A program made the translations under genes and the position numbers. Under the pieces are notes generated by a model, which saw only the letters and a list, made by a program, of their open reading frames with translations, was not told where the DNA came from and did not search any database. A stretch of DNA of 57,330 bases, from NCBI GenBank assembly GCA_905480285.1, contig CAJQPT010000085.1:1-57330 (forward strand), read 5' to 3'. This DNA is from an uncultured bacterium (GTDB taxonomy: Bacteria > Planctomycetota > UBA1135 > GCA-002686595). Below are positions 28,776 through 37,151 of the stretch, piece after piece. Within the stretch, counting starts at the first letter, position 1. Every line of letters starts with the position of its first letter.

Positions 28776-29501
28776 ATGCTCAGCCCCAAGCAGCAAGAGA
28801 TCCGTGACCGCGAGGAGCTCCTCCTCGACGTCGCCCAGCGCATGCTGCTGGAGCGAGGCTTCGAGGACCTGCGCATGGACAGGGTCGCCGAGGCCATCGG
28901 GGTGTCCAAGGGGACGGTCTATCAGCACTTCGGAAGCCGAGACGACCTGCTCGCGGCGGTCGCGGCCCGCAGCGCCGCGACCCGCGCAGCGCTCTTCGAA
29001 CGGGCCCGGGACTTCGCCGGATCCCCGCGGGAACGGATGGGCGCCGTGGAGGCCGCCGCCGAGGTGTTCTTCGCGCTCTTCCCCCATCACGAGCAAGCGG
29101 AGCGCCTCGTACGCGGAGCTCACCTCTCACCGCGGATCAGCGCAGAGCGCGTCGCGACGCTCGAGAAGAGCACCCAGCGGTGCTTCGGGGTCGCCACGCA
29201 GATTGCCACCGAGGGCGTGGCATCCGGGGACCTCCCCCTGCGCGAAGGCCAGTCGGTGGCGCAGCTCTGCGTCGGCCTCTGGAACCTCTACCAGGGAGCC
29301 TTCCTGATGCGAGACCTCGAGAAGTTCATGTCGGACCCCGCCGTCGACGATGCCATCGGAACGCTCCAGCGCAACGCCCGGGTCTTCCTCGACGGCTTCG
29401 GCTGGCGACCCCTCTCCACCGAAGTCGACTACACCGCGGCCCGCGAGCGAGCTCTGGCCGAGCTCTTCGCCGTCGAGGCCGAGGCGGCTGGCCTCCGCTG
29501 A
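28776..29501 (+). CDS. TetR/AcrR-family transcriptional regulator
   Basis: The 241-residue protein has an N-terminal HTH, with AQRMLLERGFEDLRMDRVAE and then AIGVSKGTVYQHFGSRDDLL (residues about 20-65), the standard TetR DNA-binding pattern. The rest is a helical ligand-binding domain that I cannot assign to a ligand. It is followed 18 bases later by a membrane fusion protein gene and then an RND pump gene, the usual local-repressor arrangement for efflux operons. A palindrome just before its start suggests autoregulation. A C-terminal extension (FLDGFGWRPLSTEVDYTAAR) is somewhat longer than usual. It is transcribed away from hutU. Confidence 0.93.
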   Translation: MLSPKQQEIRDREELLLDVAQRMLLERGFEDLRMDRVAEAIGVSKGTVYQHFGSRDDLLAAVAARSAATRAALFERARDFAGSPRERMGAVEAAAEVFFALFPHHEQAERLVRGAHLSPRISAERVATLEKSTQRCFGVATQIATEGVASGDLPLREGQSVAQLCVGLWNLYQGAFLMRDLEKFMSDPAVDDAIGTLQRNARVFLDGFGWRPLSTEVDYTAARERALAELFAVEAEAAGLR

Positions 29502-29519
29502 GCTCGCCACCACTCCCCC

Positions 29520-30899
29520 ATGAGAAAGATCCTCCCTACCCTCGTCGGACTCGCCGCCCTGTGCGCGGTCGGCCTGGGCCTGAATCACCTGATCGCCCAA
29601 CGAGCTCAGCTCGCCATGGAGCGCCTCGGGGAATCCGATGAGCCACGCGTCCTCCCCGTCGAGGTGGCCCAGCTGAGCTACCAGAGTTCGTTCACGAGCA
29701 CACGGCACTTCACCGGCACCGTGTCGGCCAAGCGGCGCGCGGAGCTCTCGTTCGAGGGCACCGGGAGGGTCGCAGCCGTGCTCGTGGATGACGGCGACGA
29801 GGTCAGCGCGGGCGCCACCCTCGCTCGGCTCGATATCCGGCAGCTCAGCGCGCGTCGCGCGGAGGTCGAGGCCCGGCGGGTCCGGCTCGAGGCCCAGCTG
29901 CAAGAGCTCTTAGCGGGGCCCCGGGAAGAGGTGATTGACGCAGCCAAGGCCAACGTGGATGCCCTGGCTGAGGAGCTCAAGCTCGCTGTCCGCCTCCTTG
30001 AGCGCCGAACTGAGCTCGCGGAGAAGGGGTCGGTGAGCGCCGAACAACTCGACACGGCGAGGGCCCAGGTCAGGACGATCGAGGCCCGCCTCGCAGGAGC
30101 GAGCGCGAACCTCGAAGAGCTGAACCAGGGCACGCGGGAGGAGTCCATCGCCGCTCAGCGCGGCTCCCTCGGGGAGCTCGACGCAGCCCTCGCCGCCATG
30201 GACGTCCAGATCGGCAACATGACCCTGGTCGCCCCCTTCGCAGGCACGGTGGAGGCACGCCAGCTGGACGAGGGCGCGGTGGTCTCCCAGCAGATGCCCC
30301 GGACCGCCTTCGTCCTCTCCGAGACGTCCGCCCTCGAGGCGCGCGTCGGACTCCCCGGCGCCCTTGTCCCCGGGCTCTGCGAGGATCCGGCCAGCGCGAA
30401 GCTCACCTTCGGCGGCCGCCCCATCGAGGTCACCGGCGCGCGCGCCCTCCCAGTGGTGGACAGCGCGACCCGCACCATCAAGATCATCCTCTCGCTGGCG
30501 GAGGGCACCTCCGCGGTGCGCCCTGGCGACCTCGTCCGACTGGAGGTCTCGGTCCAGCAGCCCGAGCGCGGCGCATGGCTCTCGATCTCCGCGCTCTCCG
30601 AGAGCCAGCGCGGACTCTGGAGCGCCTTCTGGGTGGAGGAGGCTGCCGGCGGCGAGGGCATCGTCCGCCGTGCGGAGCTCGAGGTCCTCCACGTGGAGGC
30701 CGACCGAGCCTTCGTGCGCGGCACGCTTGAGCCCGGCGCCGCCGTCGTGGTGTCCGGGATCCATCGATTGACCCCGGGCCAGAGGGTCTCGAAGGTCTCG
30801 GCGGCCCCCGGGCCGGCTGAATCACTCGGCGGGTCACTCGGTGGCTCGCCCGGCGCACTCAGCGGCGACGGCGAGGAGCCCTTCGGGGCCCAAGACTGA
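29520..30899 (+). CDS. RND efflux periplasmic adaptor (membrane fusion protein)
   Basis: The 459-residue protein begins with an uncleaved or signal-type helix (residues 4-26). The first lipoyl-like half motif is SFEGTGRVAAVLVDDGDEVS (about 76-95), followed by a coiled-coil hairpin (about 110-235) with repeated Glu/Ala/Leu heptads. The second lipoyl half is MTLVAPFAGTVEARQLDEGA, followed by beta-barrel and membrane-proximal domains. This is the HlyD/AcrA adaptor layout. The C-terminal 25 residues are Gly/Ser/Pro repeats. The pump gene begins 12 bases after its stop, so it almost certainly links that inner-membrane pump to an outer-membrane channel. No TolC-like gene is in the window. Confidence 0.93.
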   Translation: MRKILPTLVGLAALCAVGLGLNHLIAQRAQLAMERLGESDEPRVLPVEVAQLSYQSSFTSTRHFTGTVSAKRRAELSFEGTGRVAAVLVDDGDEVSAGATLARLDIRQLSARRAEVEARRVRLEAQLQELLAGPREEVIDAAKANVDALAEELKLAVRLLERRTELAEKGSVSAEQLDTARAQVRTIEARLAGASANLEELNQGTREESIAAQRGSLGELDAALAAMDVQIGNMTLVAPFAGTVEARQLDEGAVVSQQMPRTAFVLSETSALEARVGLPGALVPGLCEDPASAKLTFGGRPIEVTGARALPVVDSATRTIKIILSLAEGTSAVRPGDLVRLEVSVQQPERGAWLSISALSESQRGLWSAFWVEEAAGGEGIVRRAELEVLHVEADRAFVRGTLEPGAAVVVSGIHRLTPGQRVSKVSAAPGPAESLGGSLGGSPGALSGDGEEPFGAQD

Positions 30900-30911
30900 G
30901 CCTGGGATTCG

Positions 30912-33900
30912 ATGCAGCTCACCAACCTGTTCTATCGGAGCCCGCGGCTCCTCACGCTCACGCTCCTGCTCATCCTCACGGCCGGCTCATCGGCCCTGGT
31001 GTCGCTGCCCCGGGCCGAGGACCCGACCCTCTCGCAGAGGAACGCCACCGTCTTCACGGTGTTCCCAGGCGCCGACGCCGAGCGGGTCGAGGCCCTGGTC
31101 ACGGAGATCATCGAGGACACCCTCGCCGAGTTCGAGGAGATCAAGGAGATCAAGTCCACCTCGCGCGCGGGCCTCTCGACCATCGCGATCGAGCTGAACG
31201 ACGACGAGTACCTCGTGGATGAGGTCTGGGCCCGCATGCGCGATGACCTGGAGAGCACGAGGGGTGAGCTCCCGCTGACCTCCGGGGCGCCGGATCTCGT
31301 GGAGTTTGAGCTCGCGGCGTTCACCCTCATGGTCGGCCTCACCTGGGACGCCGACATTCCCGTCGAACGCGCCATCCTCGGGCGGTTGAGCGAGGGCGTG
31401 GCCGATCGGCTCCGCTCGGTGGCCGGCACCAGCGACGTCGAGATCCACGGCGCTCCGGACGAGGAGGTCCTCGTCGACCTCGACCCCGGGCGGGCGGCCG
31501 CCCTGGGGCTCGACGCGGCCTCCCTGGCGCTGTCCCTCCTGCGCCGTGACGCGAAGGTGGGCGCGGGCGAGGTCTCTGGAGGCGATAACGAGCTACAGAT
31601 CGAGGTCTCGGGCGAATTCGAGTCGCTGGAGGCGATCCGGAACGTCATCGTCGACCGAGATCGCGAGGGCGGTTCATTCGTCCGGCTCGGTGACATCGCG
31701 CAGGTGCGTAAGGCGGAGCGACTGCCCCGCGCCACCGCTGCCCTCATCGACGGTCAGCCTGGCGTCGTCGTCGCGGCGCGCATGGAGACCGGTCGGCGTG
31801 TGGACCTCTGGTCCAAGGCCGCGCGGGCCGCGACCGACGAGGCGATCGCCGGGCTGCCCAGCGGGGTCAAAGGCGAGGTCCTCTTCGAACAGGCGCGGTA
31901 CACCGAGGAGCGCCTCGGCGGCCTCGTCAGTAACTTCGCCATCGGCGCGGGCCTCGTGATGCTGGTGATCCTCTTCACCATGGGGTGGCGCTCCGCGATC
32001 ATCGTCGGAACCGCGCTCCCCCTGACGACCCTTGTGGTCCTCCAGGGCCTGCTCCTCCTGGACATCCCACTCCACCAGATGTCGGTGACGGGGATGATCA
32101 TCGCCCTCGGGCTCCTGATCGACAACGCGATCGTCGTCGTCGACGAGGTCAGGCATCGCCTGGTCGGAGGAGAGACCCGTGCCGGGGCGGTCTCCCATGC
32201 GGTGCGGCACCTCGCGATTCCGCTGCTCGGCTCCACCGTGACGACGGCCCTCGCCTTCGCCCCCATCGCCCTCATGCCCGGGGGCGCGGGCGAATTCGTG
32301 GGCCCGATCGCCGTCAGCGTGGTCTTGGCGGTCACCACCTCGTTCCTGCTCGCCCTGTCCGTCACCCCGGCCCTCGCGGCGCACCTGGACCGACTCGTGC
32401 CGAGCTCGGAGAGCGGCGGCTTCCTCGCGCGGGGCGTCTATCTCCCCCGCGTGGATCGCATCTACGGAGTCTCTCTCCGCTTCCTCCTCGGCAGGCCAAG
32501 CCTCGCCTTCGGCGTCGCCCTCCTGCCTCCGGCGCTCGGCTTCATCGCGGCGACGGCCCTGCCGGAGCAGTTCTTCCCGCCGGCCGACCGCGACCAGTTC
32601 AACGTGGAGCTCGAGCTGCACCGCAGCGCGTCCCTCGAGGTCACCGAGGAGGTCGCACTCGCGGCCCGGGAGCTGATGCTGGAGCACCCCCGCGTCGAAC
32701 GCGTCCAGCTCTTCCTCGGAGGGAGCGGCCCGAAGTACTACTACAACCTCGTCGAGAACCAGCGGGACGCCCCTTACTTCGCCCAGGCGATGGTCCAGCT
32801 GGACGGCCCCAAGGACTCCATGCGTGTGGTGCGCGAGATCCAGGAGCGGCTCGACCGGGAGCTGCCTCAGGCCCGCTTCCTCGCCCGACAGATCGAGCAG
32901 GGCCCGCCCTTCGACGCTCCCGTCGAGCTGCACCTCTATGGCCCTGATCTCACCCGGCTCCGGTCCACCGGCGAGGACCTGCGGCGGCTCCTCAGCCAGA
33001 CGCCGGACGTGACCCACGCCAACTCCACTCTTCGGGGCGGGGCGCCCAAGCTCCGCCTCCAGCTAGGAGAGGAGGCCGCAAGCCTCGCGGGGACAGATAA
33101 CGTCGGCGTCGCTGCCGCGCTGGAGTCCACGCTGAACGGCATCGTCGGCGGCTCGTTGATCGAGGCGAACGAGGAACTCGACGTCCGGGTGCGCCTCGCG
33201 CCGGGAGCCGACGACGGCGTTGCTCGCATCGAGGATCTCGAGCTCCCGACCCGGGCCGGCTGGACCAACCTCGCGTCCCTGGGCGAGCTCTCCCTCGTCC
33301 CGGACACCTCGTCCATCGCGCACAGGAACCGGCGCAGGGTCGTCACGACCCAGGGCTTCCTGAGAGCCGGGACCCTCCCGAGTCGCGCGCTCGACCGGTT
33401 CCTCGCGACCCCCGGGGTCGCCGACCGGGAGCTCCCGGTCGGCTTCGAGCTGGAGGTCGGCGGTGAGTCCGCCAAGCGGGACGAGGCCGTGGGCAACCTC
33501 GTGGGGTCCGCCGCGCTCCTGATGGTGCTGATGGCCGCCTCCTTGGTCCTGACATTCAACTCGTTCCGGCTCGCCGCGGTGATCGGCGTCGTCGGCGTGT
33601 CCTCCATCGGGCTCGCCATGCTCGCGGTGGCGGTCTACGGCGCGCCCTTCGGCTTCATGACGATCGTGGGCGCCATGGGGTTGATCGGAATCGCGATCAA
33701 TGACTCCATTGTGGTGCTGGCCGCCCTGCGCGAGAACCCGATGGCCCGGTCCGGTGACCTCGACGCGTCAGTTCGCGTGATCCAGCGAGCCTCCCGGCAC
33801 GTGATCTCCACCTCGCTCACGACCATGGCAGGATTCGCTCCGCTGATCCTGGCGGGAGGAGGCTTCTGGCCGCCCCTCGCCGTGGCCATCGCCGGCGGCG

Positions 33901-34046
33901 TGGCCGGCGCGACCCTCATCGCGGTCACCCTCGTGCCAGCCGCTCACCTGCTGATCGCGCGCAGCATGATCCGCGCCGAGCTCCGTGCGGAGTCGCGCCG
34001 CGCTCAGCGGCGCGCCGCCTTCGCGGCTCGCTCTTCGAGCGCTTGA
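30912..34046 (+). CDS. RND-family efflux pump, inner-membrane subunit
   Basis: The 1044-residue protein has the AcrB-like layout: TM1 near residues 12-32, the PRAEDPTL motif, a large periplasmic loop, a bundle of helices, a second large loop and a second bundle. In TM4 the proton-relay pair (AcrB Asp407/Asp408) is Asp404/Asn405 (GLLIDNAIVVVDE). In TM10 the AcrB Lys940-Asn941 position is Asn930-Asp931 (GIAINDSIVVLAAL). One acidic residue is thus kept in each helix while the lysine is absent, so the relay differs from AcrB. Exported substrates are unknown. It forms an operon with the TetR and adaptor genes. Confidence 0.94.
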   Translation: MQLTNLFYRSPRLLTLTLLLILTAGSSALVSLPRAEDPTLSQRNATVFTVFPGADAERVEALVTEIIEDTLAEFEEIKEIKSTSRAGLSTIAIELNDDEYLVDEVWARMRDDLESTRGELPLTSGAPDLVEFELAAFTLMVGLTWDADIPVERAILGRLSEGVADRLRSVAGTSDVEIHGAPDEEVLVDLDPGRAAALGLDAASLALSLLRRDAKVGAGEVSGGDNELQIEVSGEFESLEAIRNVIVDRDREGGSFVRLGDIAQVRKAERLPRATAALIDGQPGVVVAARMETGRRVDLWSKAARAATDEAIAGLPSGVKGEVLFEQARYTEERLGGLVSNFAIGAGLVMLVILFTMGWRSAIIVGTALPLTTLVVLQGLLLLDIPLHQMSVTGMIIALGLLIDNAIVVVDEVRHRLVGGETRAGAVSHAVRHLAIPLLGSTVTTALAFAPIALMPGGAGEFVGPIAVSVVLAVTTSFLLALSVTPALAAHLDRLVPSSESGGFLARGVYLPRVDRIYGVSLRFLLGRPSLAFGVALLPPALGFIAATALPEQFFPPADRDQFNVELELHRSASLEVTEEVALAARELMLEHPRVERVQLFLGGSGPKYYYNLVENQRDAPYFAQAMVQLDGPKDSMRVVREIQERLDRELPQARFLARQIEQGPPFDAPVELHLYGPDLTRLRSTGEDLRRLLSQTPDVTHANSTLRGGAPKLRLQLGEEAASLAGTDNVGVAAALESTLNGIVGGSLIEANEELDVRVRLAPGADDGVARIEDLELPTRAGWTNLASLGELSLVPDTSSIAHRNRRRVVTTQGFLRAGTLPSRALDRFLATPGVADRELPVGFELEVGGESAKRDEAVGNLVGSAALLMVLMAASLVLTFNSFRLAAVIGVVGVSSIGLAMLAVAVYGAPFGFMTIVGAMGLIGIAINDSIVVLAALRENPMARSGDLDASVRVIQRASRHVISTSLTTMAGFAPLILAGGGFWPPLAVAIAGGVAGATLIAVTLVPAAHLLIARSMIRAELRAESRRAQRRAAFAARSSSA

Positions 34047-34049
34047 CCC

Positions 34050-35702
34050 TCAGGCGGCCAGGCGAGCGGGGAGGGGCGCGTGCTCTCCGAGCAGGAGCTC
34101 CCTGGCCTGATCGGCAGGCACCGGAGGGCTGAAGTAATACCCCTGCACCTCGTTGCACTGCAGCACCTTCAGGAAGGCCAGCTGGCTCTCGGTCTCCACG
34201 CCCTCGGCCACGACCTTCAGGTTCAAGCTGTGACCCATCAGGATGATGGCCGTGGTGATCGCCGCGTCATTGGGGTTGCCGGTCACATCACTGATGAAGG
34301 TCCGGTCGATCTTCAACGAGTTGATCGGGAAGCTCTTGAGGTAGGCCAGGGAAGAGTAGCCCGTGCCGAAGTCGTCGATCGACACATGGACGCCTCGGCT
34401 CTGCAGCCGACCGAGGATCGCCGCCGCCGCCTTGGGGTCGTCCATCAGGAGACTCTCGGTCACCTCGAGCTCGAGGCCATTGGCCGGGAGGCCCGAGTCC
34501 TCCAGCGCGCTGGAGACCGTCTCCTCGAGGTCCGCGCTGCGGAACTGGATGCTGGAGAGGTTCACCGAGACCCGGATCGGAGCGATGCCCTGCGCCCGCC
34601 ACTCGGCGTTCTGGCGGCAGGCCTCCCGAAGGACCCACTCGCCGATCGGGACAATGAGCCCGGTCTCCTCGGCGATCGGAATGAACTGGGCCGGCGAGAC
34701 CAGCCCGAAGACCGGGTGCTTCCACCGAACCAGGGCCTCCATCCCGTTCATGCCCCTCGTCTCCATGTCCACCCGAGGCTGGTAGTAGACGGTGATCTCA
34801 CCGTTGTGCAGGGCGCTCCGCAGGCTCGTCTCGAGCGCGAGTCGCTCGAACGCCCACCGCTCCATCGACTCGGTGAAGAACCTGATCTTGTTGCCGTCGG
34901 GCTGCTGCTCTCGTTGGGCTGCCTCGCGCGCGCGCCGGGTGATCTGGACGGGCTCGATGCCGTCGTCTGGCGAGCACGAGATCCCCACGCGGCACTCGTT
35001 GCCACGGCTCGAGGAGAGGGTGCTCTGGAGACGCTTGCCGAGCAGCGCGGCGTCATGAATGAGATGGATCGAGGGCAGGCAGAAGACGACCGAACCGTCC
35101 TCGAACTCGCTCACGATCATTCTTGAATGGGAGAAGGCGGCCTCTCGGGCATCCTCAAGCGCCTCGGACTGCTCCTGGACAGCCAGCTGAACGAAGGCGG
35201 CGAAGTCCGAGCCCCCCCCGTCACTCTCCTGCACACAGAAGATCACCAGAGGCCGCTCGCGCTCCCGCGCGCGCTCGAGCTGCACACCGATGCTCGAGTG
35301 GAAGTGCTCCAGGCGGTACGACCCGAGGGTACGAGATACCTGGTCGCCTGCTCGCGGCTCGGCCCCGCCGAGTCGCTGGACGATCAGCTCGGGAGGGGTC
35401 GACGGATGAAAGACCTCGGTGACGCCGAGTCCCAACAAGGTGGCCTCATCGAGCTCTTCTGTGACCAGCGCCACCACGGCGGTGTAGCGATCGACCATGG
35501 CCTCGATGAATCGGCCGGCGGTCATGCCCTCAGGTGCCATGGCTGGATCGACCACGATCCGGGTGAGCGCCTCGCCCGTCGTCTCGTAGGCCCCGGGGCA
35601 CGCCACCAGCGCCGGCTTCAGCCCGGAGATCGTGAAGAGTCGAGCCAGGGAGCCGCGGAGGTCAGCGTCGCCGAGGGTGATGTGAACAGAGGTGGAGGCC
35701 AT
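34050..35702 (-). CDS. EAL-domain cyclic-di-GMP phosphodiesterase with degenerate N-terminal domains
   Basis: The protein has 550 residues from the ATG at 35702 (MASTSVHITLGDADLRG). The in-frame sequence to 35954 is Gly/Pro/Glu-rich and crosses a repeat array, so it was excluded. The C-terminal EAL domain (about 300-545) hydrolyses c-di-GMP, and key motifs are intact: MEALVRWKHP, EVTESLLMD, IDDFGTGYSSLAYLK, LKIDRTFI, VVAEGVETE, CNEVQGYYFSPP. Residues about 150-290 resemble a GGDEF fold without the GGDEF motif (RVGISCSPDDG only). The first about 130 residues look like a receiver without a clear phospho-aspartate. It is cytoplasmic. It ends three bases from the RND gene on the other strand. Confidence 0.93.
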   Translation of the reverse strand: MASTSVHITLGDADLRGSLARLFTISGLKPALVACPGAYETTGEALTRIVVDPAMAPEGMTAGRFIEAMVDRYTAVVALVTEELDEATLLGLGVTEVFHPSTPPELIVQRLGGAEPRAGDQVSRTLGSYRLEHFHSSIGVQLERARERERPLVIFCVQESDGGGSDFAAFVQLAVQEQSEALEDAREAAFSHSRMIVSEFEDGSVVFCLPSIHLIHDAALLGKRLQSTLSSSRGNECRVGISCSPDDGIEPVQITRRAREAAQREQQPDGNKIRFFTESMERWAFERLALETSLRSALHNGEITVYYQPRVDMETRGMNGMEALVRWKHPVFGLVSPAQFIPIAEETGLIVPIGEWVLREACRQNAEWRAQGIAPIRVSVNLSSIQFRSADLEETVSSALEDSGLPANGLELEVTESLLMDDPKAAAAILGRLQSRGVHVSIDDFGTGYSSLAYLKSFPINSLKIDRTFISDVTGNPNDAAITTAIILMGHSLNLKVVAEGVETESQLAFLKVLQCNEVQGYYFSPPVPADQARELLLGEHAPLPARLAA

Positions 35703-36009
35703 GACTGGGGGGCCGTTCGGCCCTCCGGGACCATTCTTCGGCCAGATCCGGTCCGCTTCCTGAGCCCCTTGCGCGGGCGGGCGGCAGGATTTGCGAGCGA
35801 GCCCTACGGATCCAGGTCGATTGGAGCGCCCCACGGCGGGCTCCCCGGCCGGCTCCTCGGCCGGCTCCTCGGGCTGCTTCCCCGCTGGCTCCCCTAGGGC
35901 TCCGGGCGGGCTCCGGGCGGGCTCCGGGCGGAACAACGGACTCCAGAGGCGCACCCGAAGATCGTGGAGGGGCGACTCGGCGGGCCCAGGCCCCTATCGT
36001 TGCCCGATA
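35703..36009. other. Divergent gap with two short tandem arrays
   Basis: The 307-base gap separates the EAL gene and the lipoprotein gene. It contains 12-bp units of GGCTCCTCGGCC type (about 35839-35895) and three 11-bp units GGGCTCCGGGC (35897-35929). No promoter is recognisable by eye. Confidence 0.6.
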
Positions 36010-36579
36010 ATGAGTCACACCTCCAGACCCCGCCGGCTGTCCTCTCCCCTCGCCCTCCTCGTCCTCGCAGCGTCACTTCTCGCCTGCCGGTCCACGAGCG
36101 TGCCGTTCCGCTTCACCCCAAGCCCCCTAGAGCTCCTCGTGCAGGAGAGCCCGGACCAGCCGATCCTGGCTCGGGTCCTGGTCGGCATCCCGGGTGCCGA
36201 GAGGGTCGGACGCGCCGCGGAGGGATATCCCGAGCTCCTGGTGAGGCTCCGGTGTGAGAACAAGGGCACCGGCCCCCTGTCCATCGACCCCGCGACCTGC
36301 ACCTTGCTGGGCTCCGACCTGGCCCGCTTCGGCGACGCGCGCCCCGAGCGGCCGGGTCCGCTCGCCGTCGCGCCCGGCGAGTCGGAGGCCATCCTCCTGC
36401 GCTTCCCCTTCCCCATGGATGGCGACCTGGAGGCCCCGCTGCTCACGGGCGTCAACCTCCAGTTCCAGGTGGAGGTGGACGGCCGCGCGGTCGAGGCCAG
36501 CGTGACGATCGAGCGCGTGTTCCCCGTGGATATCGGACCCACGACGACCTTCAGCACGGGCTTCTACTACGGGATGTAG
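36010..36579 (+). CDS. Small outer-envelope lipoprotein, unknown function
   Basis: The protein has 189 residues from the ATG at 36010; longer in-frame starts run through the repeat array. A signal peptide with lipobox LLAC gives a lipidated Cys at residue 26. The mature part (about 160 residues) is beta-rich and looks like an immunoglobulin-like fold: ELLVRLRCENKGTGPLSIDP, then LAVAPGESEAILLRFPFPMD, then FQVEVDGRAVEASVTIE. I do not recognise a family. The ending TFSTGFYYGM is unusual. It is flanked by the EAL gene (divergent) and the aconitase gene (convergent). Confidence 0.75.
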   Translation: MSHTSRPRRLSSPLALLVLAASLLACRSTSVPFRFTPSPLELLVQESPDQPILARVLVGIPGAERVGRAAEGYPELLVRLRCENKGTGPLSIDPATCTLLGSDLARFGDARPERPGPLAVAPGESEAILLRFPFPMDGDLEAPLLTGVNLQFQVEVDGRAVEASVTIERVFPVDIGPTTTFSTGFYYGM

Positions 36580-36611
36580 GCCCCCCGCGGAGGCGCGTGC
36601 GTCGCGGGGCC
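36579..36611. terminator. GC-rich hairpin between convergent lipoprotein and aconitase genes
   Basis: GGCCCCCCGCG pairs with CGCGGGGCC with a two-base bulge, starting at the last base of the lipoprotein stop. It has no T run. It could serve as a bidirectional stop; beyond it are two copies of GAGGGCGCCC. Confidence 0.4.
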
Positions 36612-36668
36612 GCCGGAGCCCGCGCGGCGAAGGAGGGCGCCCGCGACGAAGAGAGGGCGCCCCCAACC

Positions 36669-37151
36669 TCAGCGCGCGAGGCGCCGCAGGACGTAGTTCA
36701 AGATCCCGTTGTTGCGGAAGTAGTCCGCCTCGGCCGGCGTATCGATGCGCACCACCGCCTTGAACTCCACGGACACGCCGTCGGTCCGGGTGGCCTTGAC
36801 CTCCACGGTCCCCCCAGTGGGTGAATCCTCGGCGCTGAAGCGCGCCGCGAGGCCCACGAGGTCGTAGGTCTCGGAGCCGTCGAGACCGAGACTGTCGGCG
36901 CCTTGACCCGCCTCGAACTGGAGAGGCAGGATGCCCATGCCGATCAGGTTCGAGCGGTGGATCCGCTCGAAGCTCTCCACAATCACAGCCCGCACCCCCT
37001 GAAGCGCTGGCCCCTTGGCTGCCCAGTCACGGGACGAGCCCATGCCGTACTCCTTGCCCCCGAGCACGATGCTCGCGACACCCTCCGCGCGGTACTCCAT
37101 GGCCGCGTCATAGATCGACATTTGCTTGCCCGACGGGAAGTGAACGGTCAC
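36669..37151 (-). CDS. acnA: Aconitate hydratase, C-terminal (swivel) domain, separated by frameshift
   Basis: The 160 residues continue the aconitase sequence in the -1 frame: [20 protein letters not shown], then [16 protein letters not shown] and [20 protein letters not shown], which form the mobile domain 4 with substrate-binding Ser/Arg. A GTG at 37151 overlaps the upstream TGA (GTGA), so independent start-stop translation is possible. A simpler view is that one G is missing from the five-G run (plus-strand C run 37153-37157): adding it restores the expected join PGVEGGVTVH and a single protein of about 896 residues, normal for AcnA. The cause may be an assembly error, a mutation or programmed slippage. 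Confidence 0.88.
   Translation of the reverse strand: MTVHFPSGKQMSIYDAAMEYRAEGVASIVLGGKEYGMGSSRDWAAKGPALQGVRAVIVESFERIHRSNLIGMGILPLQFEAGQGADSLGLDGSETYDLVGLAARFSAEDSPTGGTVEVKATRTDGVSVEFKAVVRIDTPAEADYFRNNGILNYVLRRLAR

Noticed and set aside
31674-33017. 447-residue open frame on minus, opposite the RND pump
   Set aside because: It is an antisense shadow; the plus strand has complete RND motifs.
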